In this document: piece by piece, positions 19,011 through 27,249 of the stretch
How the letters are laid out: every line of letters begins with the position of its first letter
How positions within the stretch are numbered: the stretch's first letter is position 1
Assembly (NCBI GenBank): GCA_020052415.1
Contig: JAGVPB010000014.1
Location: 1-64,000, forward strand
Origin: Bacteroidales bacterium
GTDB taxonomy: Bacteria > Bacteroidota > Bacteroidia > Bacteroidales > JAADJA01
Direction of reading: 5' to 3'
Length of the DNA: 64,000 nucleotides
The notes under the pieces: generated by a model
Told to the model about the DNA's origin: nothing
Seen by the model: only the letters and a program-made list of their open reading frames with translations
Database searches by the model: none
Made by a program: the position numbers and the translations under genes

Positions 19011-19208
19011 ATGAAGTTCTCAAAAGAAAAAAACTGGAAGAGTGCGGGATTAAAAGTAATCAACGACCACAAAGGAAAAAAGAAAGCCTATGAAAGTTAC
19101 CTGAAAATAGATCCTCATATTGCCGATGAATATGTGAAGTTTATTTCCAAACATCCCAATGCCGTTTATATTTCATGGGATAGTGAAAGGAAGAGGTTTG
19201 TAGCCTGA
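19011..19208 (+). CDS. Small conserved-looking protein, 65 residues
   Basis: This is a basic, soluble, mainly helical small protein (MKFSKEKNWKSAGLKVIND...). It has no signal peptide or recognised motif. The ATG follows an A/T-rich leader typical of this genome, and the composition (many Lys, several aromatic residues, final YISWDSERKRFVA) is protein-like rather than a repeat translation. The family and function are unknown. Confidence 0.5.
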   Translation: MKFSKEKNWKSAGLKVINDHKGKKKAYESYLKIDPHIADEYVKFISKHPNAVYISWDSERKRFVA

Positions 19209-19362
19209 TATCAACTTGTAGAATCTTCAGGAAAATAATTCTTCTTTGTTATAATACCATATCTTTCAAGTTAAAAAGGTGAGGTTTATCCCTGTCTGTA
19301 TATAATACGAAGCAGTCAAAAAGCTATTTTTGTGAAAACAAATAACAGCACTTTAACAAAGA

Positions 19363-20829
19363 ATGAAAAACCTGCTTTTTTATTTAACCATTAGCATCAT
19401 CATTGTTTTTTCGTTCTTCCTTTACTCTTCGAACTTTTTTGCCGCCCTGAATTCCGATGATGCGATCACCATTCTGATGCTTCAATATTTTAAGCTGCCT
19501 GGTGACCTTTATTTCTGGGGACAGGATCGGTATGGTTCACTGATCCCACTGGCGGGGCAGTTTTTCTTTAAAGTATTTCATTTTTCGGCACTAACTTCAG
19601 AATCAATCACCCACTACATTATACTGGTCGCCGGATATCTTGCATTCAGCAATTTATTCAGGTCAAAATTCAACAGATTCATCTTTGCCATCGTTTGGTT
19701 TTTCCCGCCGGTCAGGCAGATTGATCTTCTCAGGTTCAATCTTGGTGTGGAATATAGCCTTATTGCAGTTGCAGTATATTTGTTAAACAGAAATTTATCT
19801 TTCAAACCGGCTATCCTGCAACACACCTGGAATGCCGGCGTTGTCATGATGCTGATACTGTCAGCCTGGGTTTCAGATCTTGCTCTGATTACCATAGTAC
19901 TGCTGCTGTTTTTTCAAACCTATTACTATTTCAAAACCGCAAAACCGAACCGGATCACCTTTCGAAACACCATTCGGACTCTCGGAATTTGGTACCTACT
20001 TACGGGTATTATTGCCGGGACTGTATTTCTCTGGTGGGCTAAAAGCACAGGGACCAAAGCCCCTTCTTACAACGCTTTCGCCGGTTTCGGAACCATTATG
20101 AATTCTTCGGGTATTTTTCTCAAAACCATTTTCGATTTTCTTTTTTTCAGAGTCAGGGATCCGCTTACCGGCATATATTCATGGCTTGCAGTAATCCTGG
20201 TTCTTTCACTGCTCGTGATGAGACGAAAAATAAAACTTAATCCTGTTACAAAAAAATGGTTCCTTTTCTTCACATTGGATGCAGTTTTGATCTTACTGGT
20301 TTTGCTTTTATCGCAATGGGTAAGTTTGAACGCTGTTGCCCGCAGGTATTTCGTGTGCGTTTACATTTCTGCCTGGATTGCTTTTATTTTAGTTCTTGAT
20401 AATTTTGAAATTTCACGGTTTAAAAGGTTTTTACAGGTTATTGTTTTTATAACTGTCATTGCAGGCGGTGCCGGAACAATATATACCCTTAAATATATCT
20501 GGCCAAAAACGCTGAAACCTAATGCAGAAATAGTCAAAGAATTCCGCAGCCTCGGCAACATCGGTATCATTGCTGATTACTGGAGTTCATATATCATTTC
20601 AGCCGTTTCACCTGACCAAATAGTAGCTACTGCACATGATAAGGCAACGGTGAGAAACAGGGAATTTGTGAAGGAAGTATTTAACCGTGAAAATATCTAT
20701 GTTATCAACGGAAGCTGGCTTAAGACCTATCCAGATACACTTGTTCAGTTTGGAAGGGTGCTTATAAAAGACGGGGACCAGTTCAGGCTTGGAAATAGCA
20801 ATATATGCAGGTACAGGTTAAAAGAATGA
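19363..20829 (+). CDS. Polytopic membrane protein, probable GT-C-type glycosyltransferase
   Basis: This 488-residue protein has about ten hydrophobic helices up to residue 385 and a soluble C-terminal tail. After the first helix it carries LNSDD (residues 29-33), the acidic pair in the first external loop that serves as the catalytic site of GT-C enzymes (ArnT/PMT/Ag family), followed by a helix and FKLPGDLYFWGQDRYGS. GT-C enzymes use polyprenyl-phosphate sugars on the outer face of the inner membrane. A TATTTTTG -7 box lies at 19325-19332. No neighbouring glycan genes identify the acceptor. The assignment is by fold features only. Confidence 0.6.
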   Translation: MKNLLFYLTISIIIVFSFFLYSSNFFAALNSDDAITILMLQYFKLPGDLYFWGQDRYGSLIPLAGQFFFKVFHFSALTSESITHYIILVAGYLAFSNLFRSKFNRFIFAIVWFFPPVRQIDLLRFNLGVEYSLIAVAVYLLNRNLSFKPAILQHTWNAGVVMMLILSAWVSDLALITIVLLLFFQTYYYFKTAKPNRITFRNTIRTLGIWYLLTGIIAGTVFLWWAKSTGTKAPSYNAFAGFGTIMNSSGIFLKTIFDFLFFRVRDPLTGIYSWLAVILVLSLLVMRRKIKLNPVTKKWFLFFTLDAVLILLVLLLSQWVSLNAVARRYFVCVYISAWIAFILVLDNFEISRFKRFLQVIVFITVIAGGAGTIYTLKYIWPKTLKPNAEIVKEFRSLGNIGIIADYWSSYIISAVSPDQIVATAHDKATVRNREFVKEVFNRENIYVINGSWLKTYPDTLVQFGRVLIKDGDQFRLGNSNICRYRLKE

Positions 20830-20908
20830 CTGGCTTTTCATTTTTGGCTTACTGATGTCTTATCGCGAAATTGTGAGTAAACCGGTTAATAAAAACTTAA
20901 TGGAACCG

Positions 20909-20940
20909 GTTGAAAATCAGGTTTCATCATCTTACCTTTG
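20909..20940 (+). promoter_or_regulatory. Promoter: GTTG-N20-TACCTTTG
   Basis: The -33 GTTG (20909-20912) and -7 TACCTTTG (20933-20940) fit the sigma-ABfr consensus of Bacteroidetes with a 20-base spacer. The promoter lies 76 bases before the barrel-protein gene at 21017. Confidence 0.6.
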
Positions 20941-21016
20941 ACAATCTTCTGAAAAGTTTAAGGTTAAAAAACTTATAGAATTAAATTTATTATCCACCAA
21001 TTTAAAAATTAAATTT

Positions 21017-21874
21017 ATGAAAAAGATTATTGTATTCATTATGATTGTAGTTTGCCTGCCGGCGTTCTTAAACGCACAGGGTTTGACATCAAAAAACGGA
21101 GTTCCGATACTGCCCGAAGAAGGTGAATGGGCCATCGGGATTGATGCTGTTCCTTTCTTTGTTTACATGGGTAATTTCTTCAACGGCAACCAGGGCAACG
21201 GAGCTCCGGATTTTGAATATACAGGAGCTTACCCTATGACTTTATATGTTAAACATTTCAAATCGCCCACCTGGGCAATGAGGGGAAAATTACGGATTGC
21301 CTACGATGCTTTCACTGACAAGGAATTTGTGATTAAGGATGCCACGGAGGTCGATCCTAATAACATGGTTGAGGATAAAGCCAGGCGCACAGGCATGGAT
21401 ATCGTCCTCGGAGCCGGCAGTGAGATGAGACGTGGAAAAGGGAGACTGCAAGGCGTTTATGGGGCCGAAGCTCTTGTGATGTTCGGATCTGAGAAGGACA
21501 AATTCGAATACGGCAACGCGTGGGACCCGGATATACCACATAATGTTACAAATTTTGGCGATAACATTCTGTACGGACCTGAAGGCTTTATCACAGAGAA
21601 TAAAGCAGGTACTACCTTCGGAGTCAGTATCAGGGGATTTGTCGGTGCAGAATATTTCTTTGCTCCCAAGATTTCAGTCGGAGGTGAATTTGGATGGGGG
21701 CCGCTCCTCAAGTCAGAAGGTAAAGGAACAATGACCTATGAGTTTGAAGATTATAACCAGTCAACTGGTGATACTTTTATCAACAGCAGGACAGTCGAGA
21801 CTGGCGGTTTTAGCGAGTTCGGCTTTTATATGGATAATCTGACCGGTGCTATTAACTTATTATTTTATTTCTGA
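21017..21874 (+). CDS. Predicted outer-membrane beta-barrel protein
   Basis: This 285-residue protein has a signal peptide (MKKIIVFIMIVVCLPAFLNAQ). The body has strand-turn patterns of a small barrel (GEWAIGIDAVPFFVYMGNFF, MRGKLRIAYDAF, GVSIRGFVGAEYFFAPKISVGGEFGWG), ending in the aromatic strand INLLFYF. It resembles the 8-12-strand outer-membrane proteins of Bacteroidota of unknown function. A good promoter precedes it, and it appears monocistronic. Confidence 0.7.
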   Translation: MKKIIVFIMIVVCLPAFLNAQGLTSKNGVPILPEEGEWAIGIDAVPFFVYMGNFFNGNQGNGAPDFEYTGAYPMTLYVKHFKSPTWAMRGKLRIAYDAFTDKEFVIKDATEVDPNNMVEDKARRTGMDIVLGAGSEMRRGKGRLQGVYGAEALVMFGSEKDKFEYGNAWDPDIPHNVTNFGDNILYGPEGFITENKAGTTFGVSIRGFVGAEYFFAPKISVGGEFGWGPLLKSEGKGTMTYEFEDYNQSTGDTFINSRTVETGGFSEFGFYMDNLTGAINLLFYF

Positions 21875-21952
21875 AATTCTTGATTCTGTCTATATGAGAT
21901 TGTAACGGAAGTTCTGGGCTACTTCTTTTGTTTTCATTTCTTCATCTGTCAG

Positions 21953-23002
21953 CTATCTTCTTTGAACCAGGTCTAAGAAGATCGCCAAATGATCGCTGAA
22001 ACCGCCATGGTAGCTGAATCCTTCATAAGTCCTGAAGGGCTGTTTACCAAAGTGTACCCGGTCGTCCTCAAGTAAAAAATCCGGCGCGTAAACCTGCGCA
22101 CCCTCCGGTGAAACAATGAGTTTATTACCTTCCAATAAAAGATTTCCAGAAACAATGAACTGATCAATCACACTCCAGTCTTCACGGTATTTGTTAGTTC
22201 CCATGTCAGCCTTTTTTTGAAGTACAACCATCATGTCAAATAAATCAGAATTATTTAATTCTTTTGAGTTGGTTTTAGCTCTCAGAACAGATTGAATGCT
22301 TTCATCCGAAGGTTCATCATTGAAATCGCCCATGATGATGATATTCGGGTCGCCATCTGCTTTTTGTAATGAATCAACCTTATTTCTGAGTACAGAAGCC
22401 ACAAACATCCTTTTGGGTTTCGAATCTTCATAGCCTCCGTACCGTGACGGCCAGTGATTTACAAAGAAATGAACCGTATCGGCTTCACCCAGTATGCCTT
22501 TAATATAAAGAATATCCCTCGTTTTAAAGGCCGTATCATCATGCAAATTAATTCGGATGGGATATGAACGCAATGGACTAAACAGAGCGGGCCGATATAG
22601 GAAGGCAACATCTATCCCTCGCCTGTCGGGTGAATCAAAGTGAATAATTTTGTAACCTGAATTTTTCAAAGGAGTTTCATAAACCAGTTTGTTGAGAACG
22701 AACCGGTTCTCAATTTCACATAAACCGATTGCTGCGGGTGGATTCCATTCGCCGATACCCAGGATGACTTTGTAAATATTATTCAGTTTTTGATAGAATT
22801 TTTTATTGTTCCAGTGTCTTTCTCCTTCCGGGGTAAATTCATCGTCATTGGTAAGGCTGTCGTTAAAGATGTCGAACAGGTTTTCGACATTGTAAAATGC
22901 AATCCGGCTTTTTACAATGGAATCATGTGTTTGGCCAATTTCCTGAGCAGACACAACGCTTAGAACGGACAGCAAAATCCATAAAATTCCCACTAATTTC
23001 AT
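21953..23002 (-). CDS. Exported endonuclease/exonuclease/phosphatase (EEP) family hydrolase
   Basis: This 349-residue protein has a signal peptide (about 1-19). EEP motifs in order are: FYNVENLF (metal-binding Asn), GLCEIENR (catalytic Glu), RRGIDVAFLYR, VNHWPSRYGG (His), IIMGDFNDEP (Asp/Asn pair) and GGFSDHLAIFLDL (final SDH). All catalytic residues are present, so it should be an active metal-dependent phosphodiesterase or phosphatase. It starts 11 bases after the TonB receptor gene upstream (23014-26295), so the two are one operon. The pair suggests scavenging of nucleic acid or other phosphodiester material; the substrate is inference. Confidence 0.85.
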   Translation of the reverse strand: MKLVGILWILLSVLSVVSAQEIGQTHDSIVKSRIAFYNVENLFDIFNDSLTNDDEFTPEGERHWNNKKFYQKLNNIYKVILGIGEWNPPAAIGLCEIENRFVLNKLVYETPLKNSGYKIIHFDSPDRRGIDVAFLYRPALFSPLRSYPIRINLHDDTAFKTRDILYIKGILGEADTVHFFVNHWPSRYGGYEDSKPKRMFVASVLRNKVDSLQKADGDPNIIIMGDFNDEPSDESIQSVLRAKTNSKELNNSDLFDMMVVLQKKADMGTNKYREDWSVIDQFIVSGNLLLEGNKLIVSPEGAQVYAPDFLLEDDRVHFGKQPFRTYEGFSYHGGFSDHLAIFLDLVQRR

Positions 23003-23013
23003 TTAATTTACTT

Positions 23014-25011
23014 TCACATTTTTACAATTAATCCCGCCCTGATAATTCGCGGAGTATCATAATAATCGGGATTCATCAGCTTATATTGATAAAGCATCCG
23101 GTAGGTATCAGGATTGGTTGTACTATTGATGTTGTTTTGCCATTGCGGTGAACTCAGATATCCGTCATCATCGGGTATCCCGGTCTCCGGATTGATATAA
23201 AACAGGTTCTGTTTGTTGAACAGGTTCTCGATCCGAAGATAAACACTCACCGTCATGCCTGAGCGCGGCAATGAGAATCCTTTTTCGATCCTTATATTCA
23301 CAAGGTCTATATCCGGGGAATACGAGTAATTCATGGTTTGGTTGGTCATTGTAGAATTCAGGAATACAGACGCGTTTGACAACTTCATACCGGCACGATG
23401 CTGATGATAGAGTCCGATGCCGGAATTTTTAAAAATGGCTCTTAACGCTTTACTGCCCGAAAACACAAATCTTCCCGTTTGGTAAGTAATATGTGTATTC
23501 CACACCACATCGGAGATGTTCATAAATGCCCTGTCTTCATCCGAAATAAAAGTTTTCGTTAGGGATGAGCCGGCTGCAATTCCTGATGATTTGGGAGAAA
23601 AATAATTTATGGAAACGGTGAAATTTTTAGTTTGAATCAATTCCTCATTATTCAGAATTGTAACGTAATCTCTCGGGTAAGCACCGATCAGAGTTTCCAT
23701 GTAGTTATAATTTTTAATGAATACATGCAAATAAGAAACATCGGCGAATAATGTTTTATAAATTCTTGGTCTGATCCCGATATTAGCTTTATAAATTTTT
23801 ATCGGTTTCAATGAAGGATTGTCCACAACTCCGGGGACATTGAATATAAAATAATATTGATCGGGTCTGAAGGTATGATAAGCAACCGGGTTTTGAGAAT
23901 AGGAATTCAAATTAAAATAAATGTCCCCGTATTTGGTTTGTCGGTTTAAATTAATTTGCGGTAAAAACGATGTTATTGCTTTATAGTCTTCAAATACCTT
24001 TGAATTCACACTGACCTGTTGAGGATCCTGTAAAAGCGGTGAAATTCCAGAGCCTGCGTCAAGGACAGTGGGATCCTGAATCTCAACTCCATCAGCGTCG
24101 TACCAGGTATATTCGTTTCTATAACCCGTAATAAAAGTAGGGGAAGCAACATTATCTACATAAACTACATAATCACTACCCATATTTCCCGGATGATTAA
24201 CAGGATCTCCCGACAGATTGCTTGTTTCATCAACGGTCCTTGCCGGATACAGGAGAAACGGATCTTTCAGTACCGGCTGATTGGCATTGAAATTATCAAT
24301 CCTTAAGCCTAATGAAATGTCCAGTTTTTCCCATTTGAAATTATCTCCCAAATACACTGAAAAATAGGTTGGCCGGTAAGCATCAACCAAATAATTATCA
24401 AAAAAGCCATTTTCACTCTGTTTACCTTTCAGCTTATTGCCGGAATAATCATAACCCTGAGCATTAACAATATAATTTCCATCGTTCAGTAGCTCTGTCG
24501 GTGAAAACATATCAAGAGTAAATAAATTTTCAGGGACTATCATTGATTGCATCTCACCATTTTTGTCATAATAATCAATGGTGTTGCTGATCATATCATA
24601 CGAATCGGTGAGGATAAAATCCAGCCCGTCAACGGGAAGTCCAAGTTTTTGTCGCAGGTTATTATCAAAATCAAATTGCGCCACTTCATCGTACTTCCTG
24701 TAGTAATAAATGATATTATCAGAAGCAAGCTGATCCAATTGAGGATTTTCCATGTCCAGTTCCTTAAGATGAAAATTAGTAAATCCCCTCATCTTATTCC
24801 ACAAATTCACTGGATTGATTGTGAAAGCCCTTTCAACTTTGTTTAAATATTCCGCTCCAGCAAAAAAGTGATGCGATTTATAATCCACATTCACCTGAAA
24901 TGTTCCCCTGTACTTTTCCTTTTCAGAATAACCATAATTCTTACCAATCGTACCCTGACTGTTCCATAATCCATATATTTTATCCGGGTTGTCACCGTTC
25001 AATAGCCCTCC
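23014..25011 (-). CDS. TonB-dependent receptor, C-terminal barrel part (after in-frame TGA)
   Basis: This frame continues directly, in the same reading frame, from the TGA that ends the 25012-26295 part. The first codons after the stop read GGLLNGDNPDKIY, a normal barrel-loop sequence, and no ATG start stands near; the first possible start is a TTG at 25002. The 660-odd residues are barrel strands and loops (NYFSPKSSGIAAG, IRIEKGFSLPRSGMTVSVYLRIENLFNKQN) ending at KAGLIVKM-like residues. Together the two parts make one receptor of about 1,090 residues. Unless the stop is suppressed or a sequencing error, this half is not expressed. Confidence 0.75.
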   Translation of the reverse strand, partial: GGLLNGDNPDKIYGLWNSQGTIGKNYGYSEKEKYRGTFQVNVDYKSHHFFAGAEYLNKVERAFTINPVNLWNKMRGFTNFHLKELDMENPQLDQLASDNIIYYYRKYDEVAQFDFDNNLRQKLGLPVDGLDFILTDSYDMISNTIDYYDKNGEMQSMIVPENLFTLDMFSPTELLNDGNYIVNAQGYDYSGNKLKGKQSENGFFDNYLVDAYRPTYFSVYLGDNFKWEKLDISLGLRIDNFNANQPVLKDPFLLYPARTVDETSNLSGDPVNHPGNMGSDYVVYVDNVASPTFITGYRNEYTWYDADGVEIQDPTVLDAGSGISPLLQDPQQVSVNSKVFEDYKAITSFLPQINLNRQTKYGDIYFNLNSYSQNPVAYHTFRPDQYYFIFNVPGVVDNPSLKPIKIYKANIGIRPRIYKTLFADVSYLHVFIKNYNYMETLIGAYPRDYVTILNNEELIQTKNFTVSINYFSPKSSGIAAGSSLTKTFISDEDRAFMNISDVVWNTHITYQTGRFVFSGSKALRAIFKNSGIGLYHQHRAGMKLSNASVFLNSTMTNQTMNYSYSPDIDLVNIRIEKGFSLPRSGMTVSVYLRIENLFNKQNLFYINPETGIPDDDGYLSSPQWQNNINSTTNPDTYRMLYQYKLMNPDYYDTPRIIRAGLIVKM

Positions 25012-26295
25012 TCATAATTGTAACTGATCTGAATTGCTCCAGTATTGTACCTCCGGATAAAGTTCATAAATCTGCTCAGTAAATCGTGCTGTTTCCGGAT
25101 TATAATTAAGATTCTGAAATGTGTACGCGGTGTCATGATCCCAGCTATTCAAAACATAAACATTTTCATAGGTTACGCCATCAATAGTAATTTCATCCCT
25201 GAGTTCATAAGTCGGAATTTTGGAGGTTGTATATTTCCCGAGATAGCCATATTCAAAATACCTGTCTTCGTGGCGGGGATCCTGCTTCCTGAAATAATAA
25301 TTGGAATACTGCAGATTAATCTTGTATCCGATTTTCAAATCTTCAGACAAGCTAATTTTATGATCGACGTTCAGGAAGTTGTCAAAATTACGGTAAAAAG
25401 TTTCAGGATTGTTTTGGTAGTTCAGCATGTCATTTTCAAAAACATAATCTTTCCCCCAGTCTATTTTGGCATAACTGCCCAAAGTAAGATTGATGTTTTT
25501 TGTTATGGGGAACAAGAGTTTCAAAAATGTATTCGACTTTTTGCGATCTGCATTCGGATGTCCCATGGCATCTTCGATGTCAGCCTGATCCAAAAATTCA
25601 GCATTTAAAAAGGTCACTCCAGCCAATCCTGATAACCGCAAAGGATTTTCCGTAAGTGAACTTTGTGTGTCATCAGTAACAGCATACTTTTTTTCACTGC
25701 TTGGGGCTGGATCATTGGTAAAGGAATAATTTGAAGCTAAGTAAAATCCGGGAATTTTCTTTTTGGATTTCGCAGCTTTTGAAAATCTGAAAGGTCCCCC
25801 AATATTCAATTCCACAGCATTATTTTTCAGTCCTTTATTCAGGGTTGAAAAACCATCCAGATCGAAATGAAATTTATCCTCATAAGACTGGGTTTTGAGA
25901 TCTATCAAACTACCTGCAACGTTACCATAGCTGATTGGTTGATTAACTCTGTAATGCTGAAAATCGGCTATTGCCCGGTAAGGAAAATCATTGCCATCTG
26001 TTACCTGCATGCCATCAATGAAAATAAAACCGCCGGTCGCCTCCAGTCCGTCGGAAACAAGCTTTCCATTCTTCAGGTAATAAGTATTCGGACTTGAAAG
26101 TGCATATCCGTTGAAGGTTCGGAAAGGCATGAACTGAAGTCTGTCTGAAGGTATGGCATCAACGGATAATTGCTCTCCGGCCCATTTACTTTGTGGATTG
26201 ATCTCGTGGATACTATCATTCTGAGCACTGATCCTATTAGTACATAGCATCCAACCTGAAAGAAATATTCCTGCGGTTAAAAGATTTTTCCTCAT
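25012..26295 (-). CDS. TonB-dependent receptor, N-terminal part, ended by in-frame TGA
   Basis: There are 427 residues: a signal peptide (MRKNLLTAGIFLSGWMLCTNRISAQ), a short linker, then a divergent plug (SPNTYYLKNGKLVSDGLEATGGFIFIDGMQV ... YGNVAGSLIDLKTQSYEDKF) and the first barrel strands. The frame ends in the middle of a barrel strand (YWSNSDQLQL, then TGA), and the barrel continues in the same frame. This plug carries no CarboxypepD_reg domain. The EEP hydrolase lies downstream in the same operon. The break is a single nonsense codon, not a frameshift. Confidence 0.75.
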   Translation of the reverse strand: MRKNLLTAGIFLSGWMLCTNRISAQNDSIHEINPQSKWAGEQLSVDAIPSDRLQFMPFRTFNGYALSSPNTYYLKNGKLVSDGLEATGGFIFIDGMQVTDGNDFPYRAIADFQHYRVNQPISYGNVAGSLIDLKTQSYEDKFHFDLDGFSTLNKGLKNNAVELNIGGPFRFSKAAKSKKKIPGFYLASNYSFTNDPAPSSEKKYAVTDDTQSSLTENPLRLSGLAGVTFLNAEFLDQADIEDAMGHPNADRKKSNTFLKLLFPITKNINLTLGSYAKIDWGKDYVFENDMLNYQNNPETFYRNFDNFLNVDHKISLSEDLKIGYKINLQYSNYYFRKQDPRHEDRYFEYGYLGKYTTSKIPTYELRDEITIDGVTYENVYVLNSWDHDTAYTFQNLNYNPETARFTEQIYELYPEVQYWSNSDQLQL

Positions 26296-26405
26296 ACCTC
26301 TTGTTTAATTTGATAATCATTGATTGGTTTATCTAATGAATTGTAAAAATAAAAAAAATCAGTTTATGCGGGCAAGACCAAAAAAATATTTCAATCAAAA
26401 AGAAG

Positions 26406-26413
26406 TAAATTTG
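26406..26413 (+). promoter_or_regulatory. -7 box TAAATTTG of hicBA
   Basis: This is a TAnnTTTG match 49 bases before the hicB ATG at 26463. Confidence 0.4.
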
Positions 26414-26462
26414 TGGTTTGAAGAAAGCAGAGGAATATAAACAAGCGTTTAAAATTATAACA

Positions 26463-26711
26463 ATGAGTACAAAAAATAAAATATTACACCTTCCAATACT
26501 TGTAGAGCAGGACGAAGACAATGTTTACATCGTGAGTTGCCCTGTTTTCAAGAGTTGCCACTCATACGGAAAAACTATTGAAGAAGCATTGGTGAACATC
26601 AAAGAGGTTATTGATATGTGCATTGATGAAGAAAAAGAAAAGGTTTCCGAGATCAATCGTTTTGTTGGCTTCAGGGAAATGAAAGTTTCTTTAAAGACCA
26701 AAGTCGTTTAA
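26463..26711 (+). CDS. hicB: HicB-family antitoxin
   Basis: From the ATG at 26463 the protein has 82 residues; an upstream TTG at 26418 would add 15 non-conserved residues. It shows the HicB partial RNase-H-like fold: a strand (HLPILVEQDEDNVYIVSCP), then CHSYGKTIEEALVNIKEVIDMC, where YGKT.EEAL.NI.E is the family signature. There is no C-terminal DNA-binding domain beyond a short tail. It neutralises HicA, whose gene begins 10 bases downstream. This is the reverse (hicB-hicA) order. Confidence 0.82.
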   Translation: MSTKNKILHLPILVEQDEDNVYIVSCPVFKSCHSYGKTIEEALVNIKEVIDMCIDEEKEKVSEINRFVGFREMKVSLKTKVV

Positions 26712-26721
26712 TATTTATTTT

Positions 26722-26961
26722 ATGCCCCAACTGCCAGTAATTTCCGGTAAAGATTTTATCAGGTTCCTGCAAACGCTTGGATTTATCGTTGTCCGTGTCA
26801 ATGGTTCCCATTTCCGACTTAAACATCCCGATGGCCGGGTTACAACAGTTCCGGTACACAAAAACGATAACCTACCTAAAGGATTGATGCGTAAAATAAT
26901 CCGTGAAGATTTGGGCTTGAAACTGGATGAATTCCTCAGCCTGCATAAGCAATACAAATAA
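26722..26961 (+). CDS. hicA: HicA-family mRNA interferase toxin
   Basis: The 79-residue protein has the dsRBD-like HicA fold: SGKDFIRFLQTLGFIVVRVNGSHFRLKHPDGR, with the catalytic His in the GSH turn (about residue 34), then VTTVPVHKNDNLPKGLMRKIIREDLGL, the usual 'VPVH....L..G....I....GL' end. It cleaves mRNA when released from HicB. Length and motifs are complete, so the toxin should be active. It is co-transcribed with hicB. Confidence 0.88.
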   Translation: MPQLPVISGKDFIRFLQTLGFIVVRVNGSHFRLKHPDGRVTTVPVHKNDNLPKGLMRKIIREDLGLKLDEFLSLHKQYK

Positions 26962-27210
26962 AAAGTCTAAAAACTGCGAACAATGGAACCGCCGAAGTAT
27001 TAAATACATATATTTTGATTTTATCACCACTCAAGTCAAAGCAGCTTTCGGCGTTGACCAATATTAATGAAAATAACGTTTTCCCGTTAATATCGGCGAT
27101 TTCAATCAGCCAAAGTAAAATGAGAAGTCAGAAAACACTTACGGCTGGTAAAAAAGTTACCGATTTAACTTTTTTTTTCAACTAAGGAATTCATTTCCCT
27201 GCCAATTCCA

Positions 27211-27218
27211 TACTTTTG
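27211..27218 (+). promoter_or_regulatory. -7 box TACTTTTG of gatE-gatD
   Basis: This is an exact TAnnTTTG match 31 bases before the gatE start. The -33 element is not clear. Confidence 0.5.
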
Positions 27219-27249
27219 CCCCCTTTATCGAACAACAAGTTTAACAGTA

